A DNA stretch of 64,000 nucleotides, taken from assembly GCA_029550525.1 (NCBI GenBank), contig JAKPHF010000070.1, forward strand, positions 124,001 through 188,000, given 5' to 3'. Below, one piece after another: positions 44,704 through 53,567 of the stretch; the stretch's first letter is position 1, and each line of letters opens with the position of its first letter. Under the pieces are notes generated by a model that was not told where the DNA came from, did not search any database, and saw only the letters and a list, made by a program, of their open reading frames with translations. Position numbers and translations under genes: made by a program. This DNA comes from Planctomycetota bacterium (lineage in GTDB: Bacteria > Planctomycetota > Phycisphaerae > UBA1845 > PWPN01).

Positions 44704-45648
44704 TTACTGGATGGAGGGTGGGTCGTCGTCGCGGCCAGTACCGGAGAACAAAGCGTTGTTCCCGGAATCGGTCAGCGGCACGGTGCCATCAGGATTGACC
44801 GTGTAGCCCAGTTGAGTACTGCGCACGGACTCCACGTGATTGTCACAGAAAAGTGCATTCGCCTTTCCACCGTGCCGTTCATCGGGCGCGGAACGAGCCT
44901 TGCCCCGCAAACCGTCGTCGCAGAAATCGCCGGCGGCCGTCAAGCGCGGCGGGTCAAGAGCCCAACCGTGATTGACCACGCGGGCGGGATCGGTGTTGGC
45001 GCCGGTCTGATCGTAGGGTAACCGCTGGTTCGCCGGCGTACTGGCCGCGGTGCCGAGCGAGTCGGCGGCCATGACCGTGCGCGAGGACGCTTTGATCCGC
45101 CCGAGCTTCACCGGCCAGTTGATCCAGTCGGTAGGCCCGCCGCTGAGGCGTGCTCGACTGTTGCCGAGAAACTGGAAGTTGTAGCCGTACGGGTAGTTGC
45201 GGCCATTGTCGTAGCCCGGTGCCTCCGGGTCGAGGAAGACTTCGCCGTCCACGGATTGTGTGTTGTCCAGAGCCGGGTCGGGGCTGGGGCTCGAAAAGGC
45301 GTAGAGCCGCACTTGCGCGCCCAGCATTGCGTACCATCGCGCCCGGTATTTCCAACCGTTGCCGACCCAGTAAACATTCGTGGAGTTGGCAAGCTTGGGG
45401 AAGCGTCCGGCGACGGCGGAGTCGTGCCACTGCTGCGCGTACATGTGCCAGCCCATGCCGATCTGGCGAATGTTACTCGCGCACACGACAGTCCGGCTGC
45501 TCTTGCGAGCCGCAGTCAGTGACGGGACCAGAATGGCGACGAGCAGCGCGATGATGGCCACGACCACCAGGACTTCGATGACCGTGAAAGCGGAGGCAGC
45601 TCGACGGTGGTTCGGGGCCGAATAATCAGGTGTGAGTTTCGGCGGCAT
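44704..45648 (-). CDS. Type II pseudopilin-like protein (prepilin N-terminal domain)
   Basis: The 314-residue product starts at 45648 after GGGAGG. A prepilin motif A-FTVIEVLVVVAIIALLVA has the conserved Glu at +5 of the cleaved protein; the residue before the cleavage site is Ala rather than Gly. It resembles the large DUF1559/GspG-like family of planctomycetes. The C-terminal part carries ERHGGKANALFCDNHVESV, a variant of the H-x-x-G-x-x-N-x-L-F-x-D-G-H tail. These proteins are abundant in planctomycetes and probably form surface fibres or secretion pseudopili. The gene reads towards the response regulator gene. Confidence 0.87.
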   Translation of the reverse strand: MPPKLTPDYSAPNHRRAASAFTVIEVLVVVAIIALLVAILVPSLTAARKSSRTVVCASNIRQIGMGWHMYAQQWHDSAVAGRFPKLANSTNVYWVGNGWKYRARWYAMLGAQVRLYAFSSPSPDPALDNTQSVDGEVFLDPEAPGYDNGRNYPYGYNFQFLGNSRARLSGGPTDWINWPVKLGRIKASSRTVMAADSLGTAASTPANQRLPYDQTGANTDPARVVNHGWALDPPRLTAAGDFCDDGLRGKARSAPDERHGGKANALFCDNHVESVRSTQLGYTVNPDGTVPLTDSGNNALFSGTGRDDDPPSIQ

Positions 45649-45758
45649 CGGACCTCCCGTGTCAGAACGATTCGAGTGTACGCCGGGAGGGCGGCGAAAG
45701 CCAATCATATCCGGGTTGTAGGAGGTCCTCCGGGAAAAGTTGAATCCAATGGGACAGA

Positions 45759-45795
45759 GAACGGCTGGGCTAAACCAGGTTAAACCCAGCCGTTC
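45759..45795 (-). terminator. Hairpin downstream of the NPCBM-glycosidase gene
   Basis: GAACGGCTGGGCTAAACC (45759-45776) pairs with GGTTAAACCCAGCCGTTC (45778-45795) at 16 of 18 positions. It lies 25 bases after the stop of the large glycosidase gene on the minus strand, so termination of that gene is likely. No long T-run is obvious. Confidence 0.55.
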
Positions 45796-45820
45796 GTGCG
45801 ATGATTCCCGTCGGAAGGCT

Positions 45821-48800
45821 TCAGTAAGTCACGCGGAATTCGATCTTTCCCGCGATCGGGGTGATGCGTACGATCTCCTTGGCTGCGTCGAAGTTCTCAT
45901 GGGCCTTGCCGTTCAGCGTGACACTCTTCATGGGCTTGCCCTCAGGATGACGCAGGCGGACGACGATCTGCCGAGGCGTTTGGCGCGTCGGAGGTTCGAT
46001 CAGGGCGTCGATCCGGCCCTCGCCCACGGCCGAGGTGATGCGGTAACTCACGGGGCCGAAGCGGGTCGGAGCGCCGGTGACGGCCACGGACATGCCGTCC
46101 TGGAGCCAGTTGCTGGTGATCAACGGCGCAAGCCACAGTTCGTCGCCCGGTCGCTCCATGACCATCATGAGCCGCGTCTGGTGAAGGAAGTAACCGGTTT
46201 CGTGCGTCTTGTTCCAGGCGGCGACGCCGGCAAAGTGCTCCTGCAACGAAAGGTTCTCGTAGTTGAGCAGCGAGGCCAACGCGTTGAAATACGTTCGTAT
46301 GAACGGCTTCACGTCGTCGCGCATGGCGTTGATTTCGCCGTTGCGGCAATAGTACGGCTGGACCTTGGCGAAGCCGCCGTAGTTGAACGGATCCGTGGCC
46401 GAGCGTGCGGCGGGGAAATCGAACCAGCCGTCGGAGAGGAACTGCACGTCCTCCATGTGATCCATCATCCAAGCGGTCTCGCGGCTGTCGGGGGCGATCA
46501 TGCCGAATGGGATCAGATGGTGCGAACCCAGCTCGACGTCGTAGCACCAACTGCGATTACCGTCCTCGCCGGGGAAGAAGTTGCCGGTGGGTCCGGGCCC
46601 GTGCAACTGCGACGGATAGCCCGGCACGCTGACGCCGTTGCGCAGCCGGTAGACGGGCATCATCGCTTGCGTCCAGCGATAGGCGCGGGCGATATCGCTC
46701 GCGAACTGGCGAGCCTGTTCACGCCACTGAGCGGCCTTGCCTGCATCGACTTCGGCCAACGCTTCGGCCGCAGCCTGAAGACCCGCGGCGTAATAGCCAT
46801 TGAGGCAGAAGTAGTACGCGAATGCGTTCCAGTCGGCCATGATGCCGGGCGGCATGAGGCCATATTCCGGCGGCTGCGACCCATCGGGACGCAGTCGCAT
46901 GGTCTTCTGCCGCTGACGCACGATCCACTCGCACACGCGGCTGACCTCGGGGGCGACCTTGGCGATCCACTCCTTGTCCTGCGTCAGCTCGTAATGCTGC
47001 CCCAGCGTCCACAGATGCCAGCCGGTCCCCATGAGCGTGTACCCCGTGGTCAACATGCCCTCGGGACTGTAGCGATGGATGAAGAATTCAAGCGATTTGC
47101 GGGCGAACTCATGATGGCCAAGGGCGTCCATGCCGCGAATGATGGAGTGGGCTTCGCTCTCCAGCGGCCCGTAACTGATGGAGGCGATCCAGGGCGAGAT
47201 GCGGGCACCGTCTTCCTCATTGCGGGCGGCGATGAGACAGTGCACCTGTGAAGCCTTGATGACGTTCATGAGCAGCGGGTCGGGCATTTCGATCTGGGTG
47301 CTGCCTGCGAGTTGCTGCTTCCAGTGTTCGCGAGTGGCCCGCAGCAGATCGTCAGCGTTGCCGAACTGCGTGTGCTGCTCGGGTCTCATGACGGCCAGTG
47401 GGATGAACGCGACGCTACGGCTGGTCGCCCGCGGCGGCAGGCTGCCCACCAGTTTCACGCCGCCCTCGATCACGTCGAGCTTCAGCGGCTCGGCTTCGGT
47501 GGCCTGCACGTAGGTCATCAAGCGGCCGCGCCGGAGCGCCACCGCCCCGGAGGGAACGGCCATCACTTCGGCGATGTCGGACTTGGCGGAATCAGCCACG
47601 CTGTTCAGGACGAGCGAAGCATCGGCAGGTTTGTTCCCCTGGTTCACGATCGTGAACTCGGCGACGGCGACCGCGCCCTCGCGGCCGTCAGCGTCCTTGC
47701 CCAGCGGCGCCACGAAGGTTCGTTGCTTGTAAACGATACCGTTTTCTTCGACACGGTTAACCACGATGGGCATCCAGCCGCCGTCCAGCGTGCGGGTGAG
47801 CTTGTCGTTCTTGCCCGATCCGAACGTGGGCACGAGTTGACCGGCGAGGTTGAGCAGCTTGCTGACGAAGTGGTCGTCGGTTTCGGGAGCGGCACTGAAC
47901 TGGATCATACCGTGACGATGCACGACGATCTTGTGGTTGTCGCAGGCCAGCGACAGCATGGTGGGCAGCATGTCCTGGGCCGGGTTGTGAATGAACCGCG
48001 TCGCCTGAGCGAACGTTTGGTCAGGCCGCGATCGCACTTCCTCGAGGACGGTCTTCTTGCCGGCGATCTCCTGCTTGTACGCGTCCAGCGTCTTGGCCGG
48101 CGAATCGGTCGTGACAAACAGGCCCATGTTGTGGACGTAGACGCAGCCGTGCGTGAGGACGTCATTCACCGCCACGCCGAACGCACCCTGCGGGAGGCGG
48201 AAACGCAGAACCGTCTGGTCGGTCAGCCATGGCCGGGGCTTGCTGTAGCGGACGCGGAGCGTGACCGGCTGATCCGTCGGCAGCTCGGCACGCAGCGGAT
48301 CGCTCGCGCCGATTAACTGGCCATTGTAGATTTCAACGACGGCCGGGCCGCCGGATGGGGCGCTTTCCAATTGCACGCGGAGCGCCGTCTCGCCCAAGCG
48401 CGTGGGAGCGGCAGCCGTAAAGCGAGTGATGGCGGCAGACGCGGGGAAGATGAATCGCACCTTGCGCGTGCCACCCCGAGCGGCGGGCAGACTGGTCCAG
48501 TCGGGTTGGAAGATGCAACGCCGCTCCTGGCGAGACCACAGACCGGCAAGCGCCTGCCAACTCCCCTGCCATGCCGACTCGCCGACCCAGCACTGGACCT
48601 GCACATCTTCGAGCTTCAGCGGTGGCGAGTTGGCGGCCAGTTCAAATCCCATCGTACGGAAGCGCCGGCGTTCGAGCCATCTGAGCCCTAAGGCGGCGGG
48701 CTTTTCGGCGGTGGCATCGACGCCATAGACTCCGCGGGAGTCGGGCCGGACGGCCGTTTCCAAGTACACGTCATCGGCGTGATACTCCTCGATGCGGTTG

Positions 48801-49408
48801 GCTCGTGAGCCTTGCGTCCGGGCGGGATCGGAGACGACGACTTCGGCGAACGGAGCGATGTCGAGAACAGACTCCGCGGGCTGAGCGATCGCGGCAGGAT
48901 CGGGAACGAGTCGGGCTTCGAGCCAATTGGCGCAGTCACACTCGATGCCGTCGCCGCCGTCGGTCACGACCAGCCGCAGTTCTTGAGCGCCGCTCACGTC
49001 GATCGAGATGCTGCGAGCCGGTGCATCCTGCCTCATGAGCCCGCTTTCGAATCTGAGCTCATCGTCGGTAAACACCTTGAACTCGACCGATCCATGGCCG
49101 CCCGGTTGTGTCTGGACACCGATAAGGGCCTCAAACCGGCGAAATTCGCCGGCCAGGTCCACGATGATCTCACCTGCCGCGTGATGGCCCAGACCCCGGG
49201 CATACTCGCGGCCATTCACGATCAACGGCTGGGCCTGCTGACCGGCCTGGTGAGCGGCCTGGTTGATTCCCAGTTCGCCCCACTGCTGCTGGACGTGGAG
49301 GAAGCGGTGTTGCACGTCAGCGAGGTAGGTTTCGCCCTTTCTCTCGGCCGCCCAGGCGCCGCCGAAAGTGATCAGAATGCCACAAAAGAGGCTGATTTTG
49401 CTGGACAT
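45821..49408 (-). CDS. Exported 1195-residue NPCBM-domain glycosidase-like protein
   Basis: A signal peptide (SLFCGILITFGGAWA) is followed by an NPCBM/NEW2 carbohydrate-binding domain (residues ~25-170, GREYARGLGHHAAGEIIVDL, VEFKVFTDDELRFESGLM). A second beta region comes next. The last ~600 residues read as an (alpha/alpha)6 toroid like glucosidases of the GH63/GH15/GH78 group: FARKSLEFFIHRYSPEGML, WHLWTLGQHYELTQDKEWI, MADWNAFAYYFCLNGYYAA and GFAKVQPYYCRNGEINAM. Acidic candidates include the Glu/Asp in these segments but the catalytic pair is not certain. The start at 49408 has a GAGG site eight bases upstream. It is probably a periplasmic polysaccharide-degrading enzyme. Confidence 0.78.
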   Translation of the reverse strand: MSSKISLFCGILITFGGAWAAERKGETYLADVQHRFLHVQQQWGELGINQAAHQAGQQAQPLIVNGREYARGLGHHAAGEIIVDLAGEFRRFEALIGVQTQPGGHGSVEFKVFTDDELRFESGLMRQDAPARSISIDVSGAQELRLVVTDGGDGIECDCANWLEARLVPDPAAIAQPAESVLDIAPFAEVVVSDPARTQGSRANRIEEYHADDVYLETAVRPDSRGVYGVDATAEKPAALGLRWLERRRFRTMGFELAANSPPLKLEDVQVQCWVGESAWQGSWQALAGLWSRQERRCIFQPDWTSLPAARGGTRKVRFIFPASAAITRFTAAAPTRLGETALRVQLESAPSGGPAVVEIYNGQLIGASDPLRAELPTDQPVTLRVRYSKPRPWLTDQTVLRFRLPQGAFGVAVNDVLTHGCVYVHNMGLFVTTDSPAKTLDAYKQEIAGKKTVLEEVRSRPDQTFAQATRFIHNPAQDMLPTMLSLACDNHKIVVHRHGMIQFSAAPETDDHFVSKLLNLAGQLVPTFGSGKNDKLTRTLDGGWMPIVVNRVEENGIVYKQRTFVAPLGKDADGREGAVAVAEFTIVNQGNKPADASLVLNSVADSAKSDIAEVMAVPSGAVALRRGRLMTYVQATEAEPLKLDVIEGGVKLVGSLPPRATSRSVAFIPLAVMRPEQHTQFGNADDLLRATREHWKQQLAGSTQIEMPDPLLMNVIKASQVHCLIAARNEEDGARISPWIASISYGPLESEAHSIIRGMDALGHHEFARKSLEFFIHRYSPEGMLTTGYTLMGTGWHLWTLGQHYELTQDKEWIAKVAPEVSRVCEWIVRQRQKTMRLRPDGSQPPEYGLMPPGIMADWNAFAYYFCLNGYYAAGLQAAAEALAEVDAGKAAQWREQARQFASDIARAYRWTQAMMPVYRLRNGVSVPGYPSQLHGPGPTGNFFPGEDGNRSWCYDVELGSHHLIPFGMIAPDSRETAWMMDHMEDVQFLSDGWFDFPAARSATDPFNYGGFAKVQPYYCRNGEINAMRDDVKPFIRTYFNALASLLNYENLSLQEHFAGVAAWNKTHETGYFLHQTRLMMVMERPGDELWLAPLITSNWLQDGMSVAVTGAPTRFGPVSYRITSAVGEGRIDALIEPPTRQTPRQIVVRLRHPEGKPMKSVTLNGKAHENFDAAKEIVRITPIAGKIEFRVTY

Positions 49409-49684
49409 TGTCCGACCTCGCTTGAACAGGAAAGTGAACGGTGCTTCGTGGTACAGATAGCCTGCCCACCCATGCAAGCCGTGAGGCCCGCACGACAAGA
49501 CGCGGCCATCATCTCCGGTCACGGAAGGACCGTCAAACCGGACCGGAAGGTGGCAATGCCGCCAAGGAAGCCACGAATGAGGGTTGCGAGCAGTACGCTG
49601 GAAGGATGCTCCACAACGTGGACGGTTGCCACGAAGGCCACGCGGCCTGACTGCCGAGCGATCGAAACGGCCAGACGGCCGTCC
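49409..49684. other. Divergent intergenic region
   Basis: This stretch lies between the divergent glycosidase and NifU-type genes. No further gene or RNA was seen; only the candidate promoter at 49685 was recognised. Confidence 0.4.
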
Positions 49685-49712
49685 TTGCGTCAAAATGGGG
49701 GAAGTTTATACT
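49685..49712 (+). promoter_or_regulatory. Candidate sigma70-type promoter of the NifU-type gene
   Basis: TTGCGT (49685-49690), a 16-base spacer and TATACT (49707-49712) lie 42 bases before the ATG at 49754, with TTGAGGAGAA as the ribosome-binding site. Read by eye. Confidence 0.4.
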
Positions 49713-49753
49713 GGTGACTACTTGGATCCGACCGAACCCTTTGAGGAGAACCC

Positions 49754-50008
49754 ATGTCCGATTCGAACAACGCCCCCGGGGGCACGCTGCGAGAGCGCGT
49801 CGCTGCCATCATCAACCAGCTTCGTCCGGCTATCCAGGGCGACGGCGGTGACCTCGAGCTGGTGGACGTCGACGACAACGGCATCGTGCAGGTTCGGCTG
49901 CACGGGGCTTGCGTGGGCTGCCCGTCAGCGGCTATGACGCTGAAGTTCGGCGTCGAGCGGAATTTGAAGGCGAACGTGCCTGAAGTGACCGAAGTGGTCT
50001 GTGTGTGA
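49754..50008 (+). CDS. NifU C-terminal-domain (Nfu-type) Fe-S cluster scaffold
   Basis: This 84-residue protein is a lone NifU C-terminal domain. It has RERVAAIINQLRPAIQGDGG, DLELVDVDDNGIVQVRL and the cluster-binding Cys-x2-Cys in GACVGCPSAAMTLK. Such proteins hold or deliver [4Fe-4S] clusters to client enzymes. A strong GAGGAGAA site and a promoter-like sequence precede it. It appears to be a single-gene unit facing the convergent M42 peptidase gene. Confidence 0.93.
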   Translation: MSDSNNAPGGTLRERVAAIINQLRPAIQGDGGDLELVDVDDNGIVQVRLHGACVGCPSAAMTLKFGVERNLKANVPEVTEVVCV

Positions 50009-50101
50009 ATGCAGCAGAGGGGAAAGCGGAAGCTGAGGAAGTCAGAGCTTCAAGCCGCTTCCTCCTTCCGCCTTCCTCTGCTCCTTCCTGCCATGCCGGC
50101 T

Positions 50102-51166
50102 TCATTTCGGAATGAAGCTCATCTTCCCGTCGATTCGCGCCACCGCCTCGGCGATTAGCTTGGCGCTGCTTTCCAAATCAGTGAGACTGACGACCTCCAC
50201 CTGCGTGTGCATGTAGCGGTTGGGGATGCTGACCAGTCCGGCGGCTACGCCCGCCCGCGAAATCTGAATGGCGTTGGCATCAGTGCCGGTCGCGCCGGGA
50301 GCGGCGCCGATCTGATACGGGATCTTGGCCTTGCGGGCTGAATCGATGAGCAGCTCGCCGACGACGGGATTGATGTTGGGTCCGCGCTCGATCACCGGTC
50401 CCTTGCCCAGCGCGATGTCGCCGGCCACGCGCTTGTCCGCGCCGGGATTGTCGGTCGCGTGCGTCACGTCCACGGCGATGCCCACGAGCGGATCGATGCC
50501 GTAGCAGCTCGTGCGAGCACCGCGCAGACCAAGTTCCTCCTGCACGGTGGCCACGGCGAACAAGGCGCACTTGAGCTTCTTGGCCGCGGCGAGCCGCGCG
50601 GCTTCCATCACCACGAAGGCCCCTACTTTGTCATCCAAACCCGGCGAGGTCACGTAATCGTCGCCCAGCCGTTCGAAGCCCAGCTTGTACGTGACCGGAT
50701 CGGCGATGGACACCCGCTTGAGGGCCTCTTCCTTGTTCCTGGCTCCGATGTCGATCCACAGATCCTGCAGTTCGATCTTGGCCTGGTTGCGCTCCTCCTG
50801 CTTCATCAGGTGGATGGGCTTGCGGCCGATGACGCCCTCGACGGGGCCGTTTCGGGTGTGGATGGTCACACGTGAGCCGGGCAGCACGGTGGCATCGATA
50901 CCGCCGACCGTGCCGAAATAGATGTAGCCCTCATCGTTGACCATCTTGACCATGAGCCCGATCTGGTCGCAGTGGCCGGCGAGCATGACTCGCGGGCTGC
51001 CCTTGGGGTTGATGGCGACGATGAGATTGCCGTGCACGTCGGTCTCGATCGAGTCGGCAACCGATTTCATCCGCTTGCGAATGAGCGACATGGCCGGCTG
51101 CTCGAAGCCGGAAACCGACGGCGTTTCCTCCAAAGCCTTGAGGAACTCGAACGTTTCCTTCTGCAT
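50102..51166 (-). CDS. M42 family aminopeptidase (FrvX/glutamyl aminopeptidase-like)
   Basis: The 354-residue product has the M42 metal-site motifs: MLAGHCDQIGLMV (His), SPGLDDKVGAFV (bridging Asp), VQEELGLRGARTS (catalytic Glu pair), GIAVDVTHATDNPG (Asp) and RYMHTQVEV (His). M42 enzymes are cytoplasmic, dinuclear zinc or cobalt aminopeptidases that form large tetrahedral assemblies and trim peptides. AAAGGAC six bases before the ATG at 51166 decides the start. Upstream of the start is a degenerate 15-base tandem repeat (51186-51230). Confidence 0.92.
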   Translation of the reverse strand: MQKETFEFLKALEETPSVSGFEQPAMSLIRKRMKSVADSIETDVHGNLIVAINPKGSPRVMLAGHCDQIGLMVKMVNDEGYIYFGTVGGIDATVLPGSRVTIHTRNGPVEGVIGRKPIHLMKQEERNQAKIELQDLWIDIGARNKEEALKRVSIADPVTYKLGFERLGDDYVTSPGLDDKVGAFVVMEAARLAAAKKLKCALFAVATVQEELGLRGARTSCYGIDPLVGIAVDVTHATDNPGADKRVAGDIALGKGPVIERGPNINPVVGELLIDSARKAKIPYQIGAAPGATGTDANAIQISRAGVAAGLVSIPNRYMHTQVEVVSLTDLESSAKLIAEAVARIDGKMSFIPK

Positions 51167-51185
51167 AAATGTCCTTTCAACGGGG

Positions 51186-51245
51186 CTCTTGCCTCTCGGG
51201 CATTCGCTCTCCGGACGCTCGCCCTCAGAGCGTTCGCCCGTATGA
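51186..51245. repeat. Degenerate 15-base tandem repeat
   Basis: About four units of 15 bases (CTCTTGCCTCTCGGG, CATTCGCTCTCCGGA, CGCTCGCCCTCAGAG, then CGTTCGCCCG) lie just upstream of the M42 gene. The shared core is C-T-C/T-C-G-C-x-C. It has no coding role that could be seen. Confidence 0.45.
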
Positions 51246-51301
51246 TGCAGGGGCAGTGCATACACTCCGCGTCCGATCGTAGGCGAGGCGCGTGCCGAAC
51301 A

Positions 51302-51721
51302 CTACCCGCGCTTGAGCTGGATGGTCTTGTTATCGTTTTCGTCCTTGCCCGACATGGAATAATTGTCGGTCTGGCGCTGATGGTTCACTCGCAGCTTCTG
51401 ACGGTACAGGTCCATCACGTCATCAGCGTCGAGGCCGACGCACTGGGCCAGGCTGATCCAGAAGAAGAGCATGTCGATCACTTCGACGCGAGCGTTCTGC
51501 AGATCGTGCAGCTCGTAACGCCGCCCGGCCTTGGCCTCGGCGCACCAATGCTTCCAGTAGGTGCAGTTCCGAAGCTCTTCAAGCTCGTTGCTCATGGCAA
51601 TGAGATAATTGTTGATCCATTCGCCGGCCTTCTTGGGATCGAAGTTCTCGCGCAGCTCGGCGGGATCGAACCCGATGCGGCGGTTCAGTTCGGCCTGGCG
51701 TTCAAACAGCTCTCGCAGCAC
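51302..51721 (-). CDS. Dimeric dUTPase-like all-alpha NTP pyrophosphohydrolase
   Basis: The 139-residue product matches the all-alpha NTP-PPase (dimeric dUTPase/MazG-related) group: WINNYLIAMSNELEELRNCT carries the first acidic metal site (E-L-x-E-L), and ARVEVIDMLFFWISLAQCVG the second (E-x2-D). VNHQRQTDNYS ends the domain. The enzyme removes dUTP to keep uracil out of DNA, using magnesium. It lies 135 bases upstream of the M42 gene on the same strand. Confidence 0.85.
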   Translation of the reverse strand: MLRELFERQAELNRRIGFDPAELRENFDPKKAGEWINNYLIAMSNELEELRNCTYWKHWCAEAKAGRRYELHDLQNARVEVIDMLFFWISLAQCVGLDADDVMDLYRQKLRVNHQRQTDNYSMSGKDENDNKTIQLKRG

Positions 51722-51998
51722 GGCATTCTCCTCTCGGCGCCCGGCGATATCGCTTTGTCGTGCAAGCCTCCAGCCCGCACGATTCGCCGGGACGGGCGGC
51801 GAACAGCCGTTCTGTCGTCGGAAATCCCCGAGTGCAGGACGAGCTCGCTCGCCGGAAGTCCCCGATCTTATGCAAAGGGATCGACCGCCTCAACCGCCGC
51901 AATCCGACCGCTCGGCGTTGCTTCCGCTTTTCTCCCGACCGTGGTAACATGACCCCGCCGAGAGGGGAATCCCGGAGTCGCGGTTGGAATAGGCCCTG

Positions 51999-52877
51999 AT
52001 GCTGAGCGGATTACGTCGAAGACTCGAACTCGCTCCCGCCCGGTATCGGTGGCCGGTGAAATGGGCCATCCTGCTGGTCGTGACATTCGGTGCACTGTTC
52101 CCGCACCCGGGGCTGTTTCTGCGACACATTCGCCATTTTCGGCAGTTGGACTCGCTGCCGGACCCCGCCGATCCTGCCTTGGCCCCGATGGCTGCGAGAT
52201 TCGAATCCTTCCTGGACGAAAAAGGGCTGGCTTCCGCAGACGCTTCCGTGCTCTTGCGAGAGGTCGAGACGTTCGTCCGCCGCGAAATTCCCTACGGCTG
52301 GGACTGGGAGGTCTGGGGCGTGGCGGACTATATCCCCACCGTCTCGGAGGTGATCGCCCGCGGCCGCGAAGACTGCGACGGCCGGGCGGTGTTGGCGGCC
52401 GCCCTGCTGAGGCACAAGGGCGTACCGGCGGAACTGGTGGCTGATACCCGCCACATGTGGGTCCGCGCCCCCGAGGGCGAGACCATGGACCCGCTCGGTC
52501 CGCCTATCCTTCAGGCTCAGGACGGCCAAGTCCGTGTCCGCTGGTCGGGGCTGATCGATCTGGGGCCGCCGGCCTACGGCGTGGCGGTATTTCCCCTGGG
52601 CCGGGAGCTGATCATCCTCCTGACGCTGTGGGTGCTGCTGCTGCCGTGGCGAGTCGATCGGCGATCCGCGCTGCTGGCGCTGGGGCTCATGCTGCAAGGG
52701 CTCGTGCTCATCCGCACGGCCGGGACCGATCCGCTGGCCCCCTGGCGCGGGGGCATCCTGCTGGGGCTGTTGAGTCTCAGTCTGCCGGTGGCGGGTTTGT
52801 GGCTGGTGCGCCTGCGGCACCGCCCTGTTGCCGCTCCGCAACCGGCTAGCCTTGCCGCGCTCGAGGAGTCGTCATGA
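51999..52877 (+). CDS. Membrane protein with transglutaminase-like cysteine domain
   Basis: The 292-residue product has an N-terminal helix (VKWAILLVVTFGALFP), a transglutaminase-like cysteine-protease fold and two or three C-terminal helices (LIILLTLWVLLLPW, GILLGLLSLSLPVAGLWLV). The active-site Cys is expected in ARGREDCDGRAVLAAALLR and the His in LVADTRHMWVRAP. Bacterial members are usually peptidases or cross-linking enzymes of unknown target. Its stop overlaps the start of upp by four bases (ATGA), so the two are translationally coupled. Confidence 0.82.
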   Translation: MLSGLRRRLELAPARYRWPVKWAILLVVTFGALFPHPGLFLRHIRHFRQLDSLPDPADPALAPMAARFESFLDEKGLASADASVLLREVETFVRREIPYGWDWEVWGVADYIPTVSEVIARGREDCDGRAVLAAALLRHKGVPAELVADTRHMWVRAPEGETMDPLGPPILQAQDGQVRVRWSGLIDLGPPAYGVAVFPLGRELIILLTLWVLLLPWRVDRRSALLALGLMLQGLVLIRTAGTDPLAPWRGGILLGLLSLSLPVAGLWLVRLRHRPVAAPQPASLAALEESS

Positions 52878-53509
52878 AGCTTCCGGAGCAGGTGCACGTT
52901 ATTTCCCATCCGCTCGTGCAACGCAAGCTCACTTTGGCCCGCGACATTCGTTCAACCAGCGACATATTCCGCCGCCTGTTGGGCGAGATCGCCATGCTCA
53001 TGGCTTACGAGCTGACGCGAGAGTACCCCGTTGATCCGGTGGAGGTCAGGACGCCGCTGGCGGTGGCCACCGGGGCAGATCTCCGCCGCGGCATCACGCT
53101 GGTCCCCATCCTGCGAGCGGGGCTGGGAATGGCCGACGGCATCCTGCAACTCGTTCCGCAGGCCCGGGTTGGATACCTGGGGATCTACCGCGATGAAACT
53201 ACTCTCGAGCCGGTGGTGTATTACAATAAACTGCCGCCCGGCATCGCGGAGACCGATGTCATCGTGATTGACCCCATGCTGGCGACGGGCGGTTCGTGCA
53301 CCGCAGCCATCGACGTCATCAAGCAGACCGGGGCCAAGTCGATCAAGCTGCTCTGTCTGGTGGCCGCCCCCGAAGGCATTCGCAAGCTGGTGAAGGCCCA
53401 TCCGGATGTCATGGTGTACACGGCGGCGGTGGACTCACATTTGAACGAGAACGGTTACATCGTGCCCGGCCTGGGCGATGCGGGTGATCGGCTCTTTGGA
53501 ACGCAGTAG
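52874..53509 (+). CDS. upp: Uracil phosphoribosyltransferase
   Basis: The 211-residue product has the standard UPRT length and motifs: HPLVQRKLTLARD, ILRAGLGMADGILQLVP, GYLGIYRDETTLEPV, the PRPP-binding loop VIDPMLATGGSCTAAIDV and the uracil-binding end ENGYIVPGLGDAGDR. It converts uracil and PRPP to UMP in pyrimidine salvage. The start ATG overlaps the previous stop. The sppA gene starts 58 bases downstream. Confidence 0.97.
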   Translation: MKLPEQVHVISHPLVQRKLTLARDIRSTSDIFRRLLGEIAMLMAYELTREYPVDPVEVRTPLAVATGADLRRGITLVPILRAGLGMADGILQLVPQARVGYLGIYRDETTLEPVVYYNKLPPGIAETDVIVIDPMLATGGSCTAAIDVIKQTGAKSIKLLCLVAAPEGIRKLVKAHPDVMVYTAAVDSHLNENGYIVPGLGDAGDRLFGTQ

Positions 53510-53567
53510 TCGCGGCGTTGGCCAGGACGTGCCTGCTTGCCGACGCCCGGGGCGTTGGAGAACAAGC

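Noticed and set aside
51186..51245. Possible CRISPR-like or IS-end tandem repeat upstream of the M42 gene
   Set aside because: Units are 15 bases, degenerate and without spacers or inverted ends; kept only as a tandem repeat.
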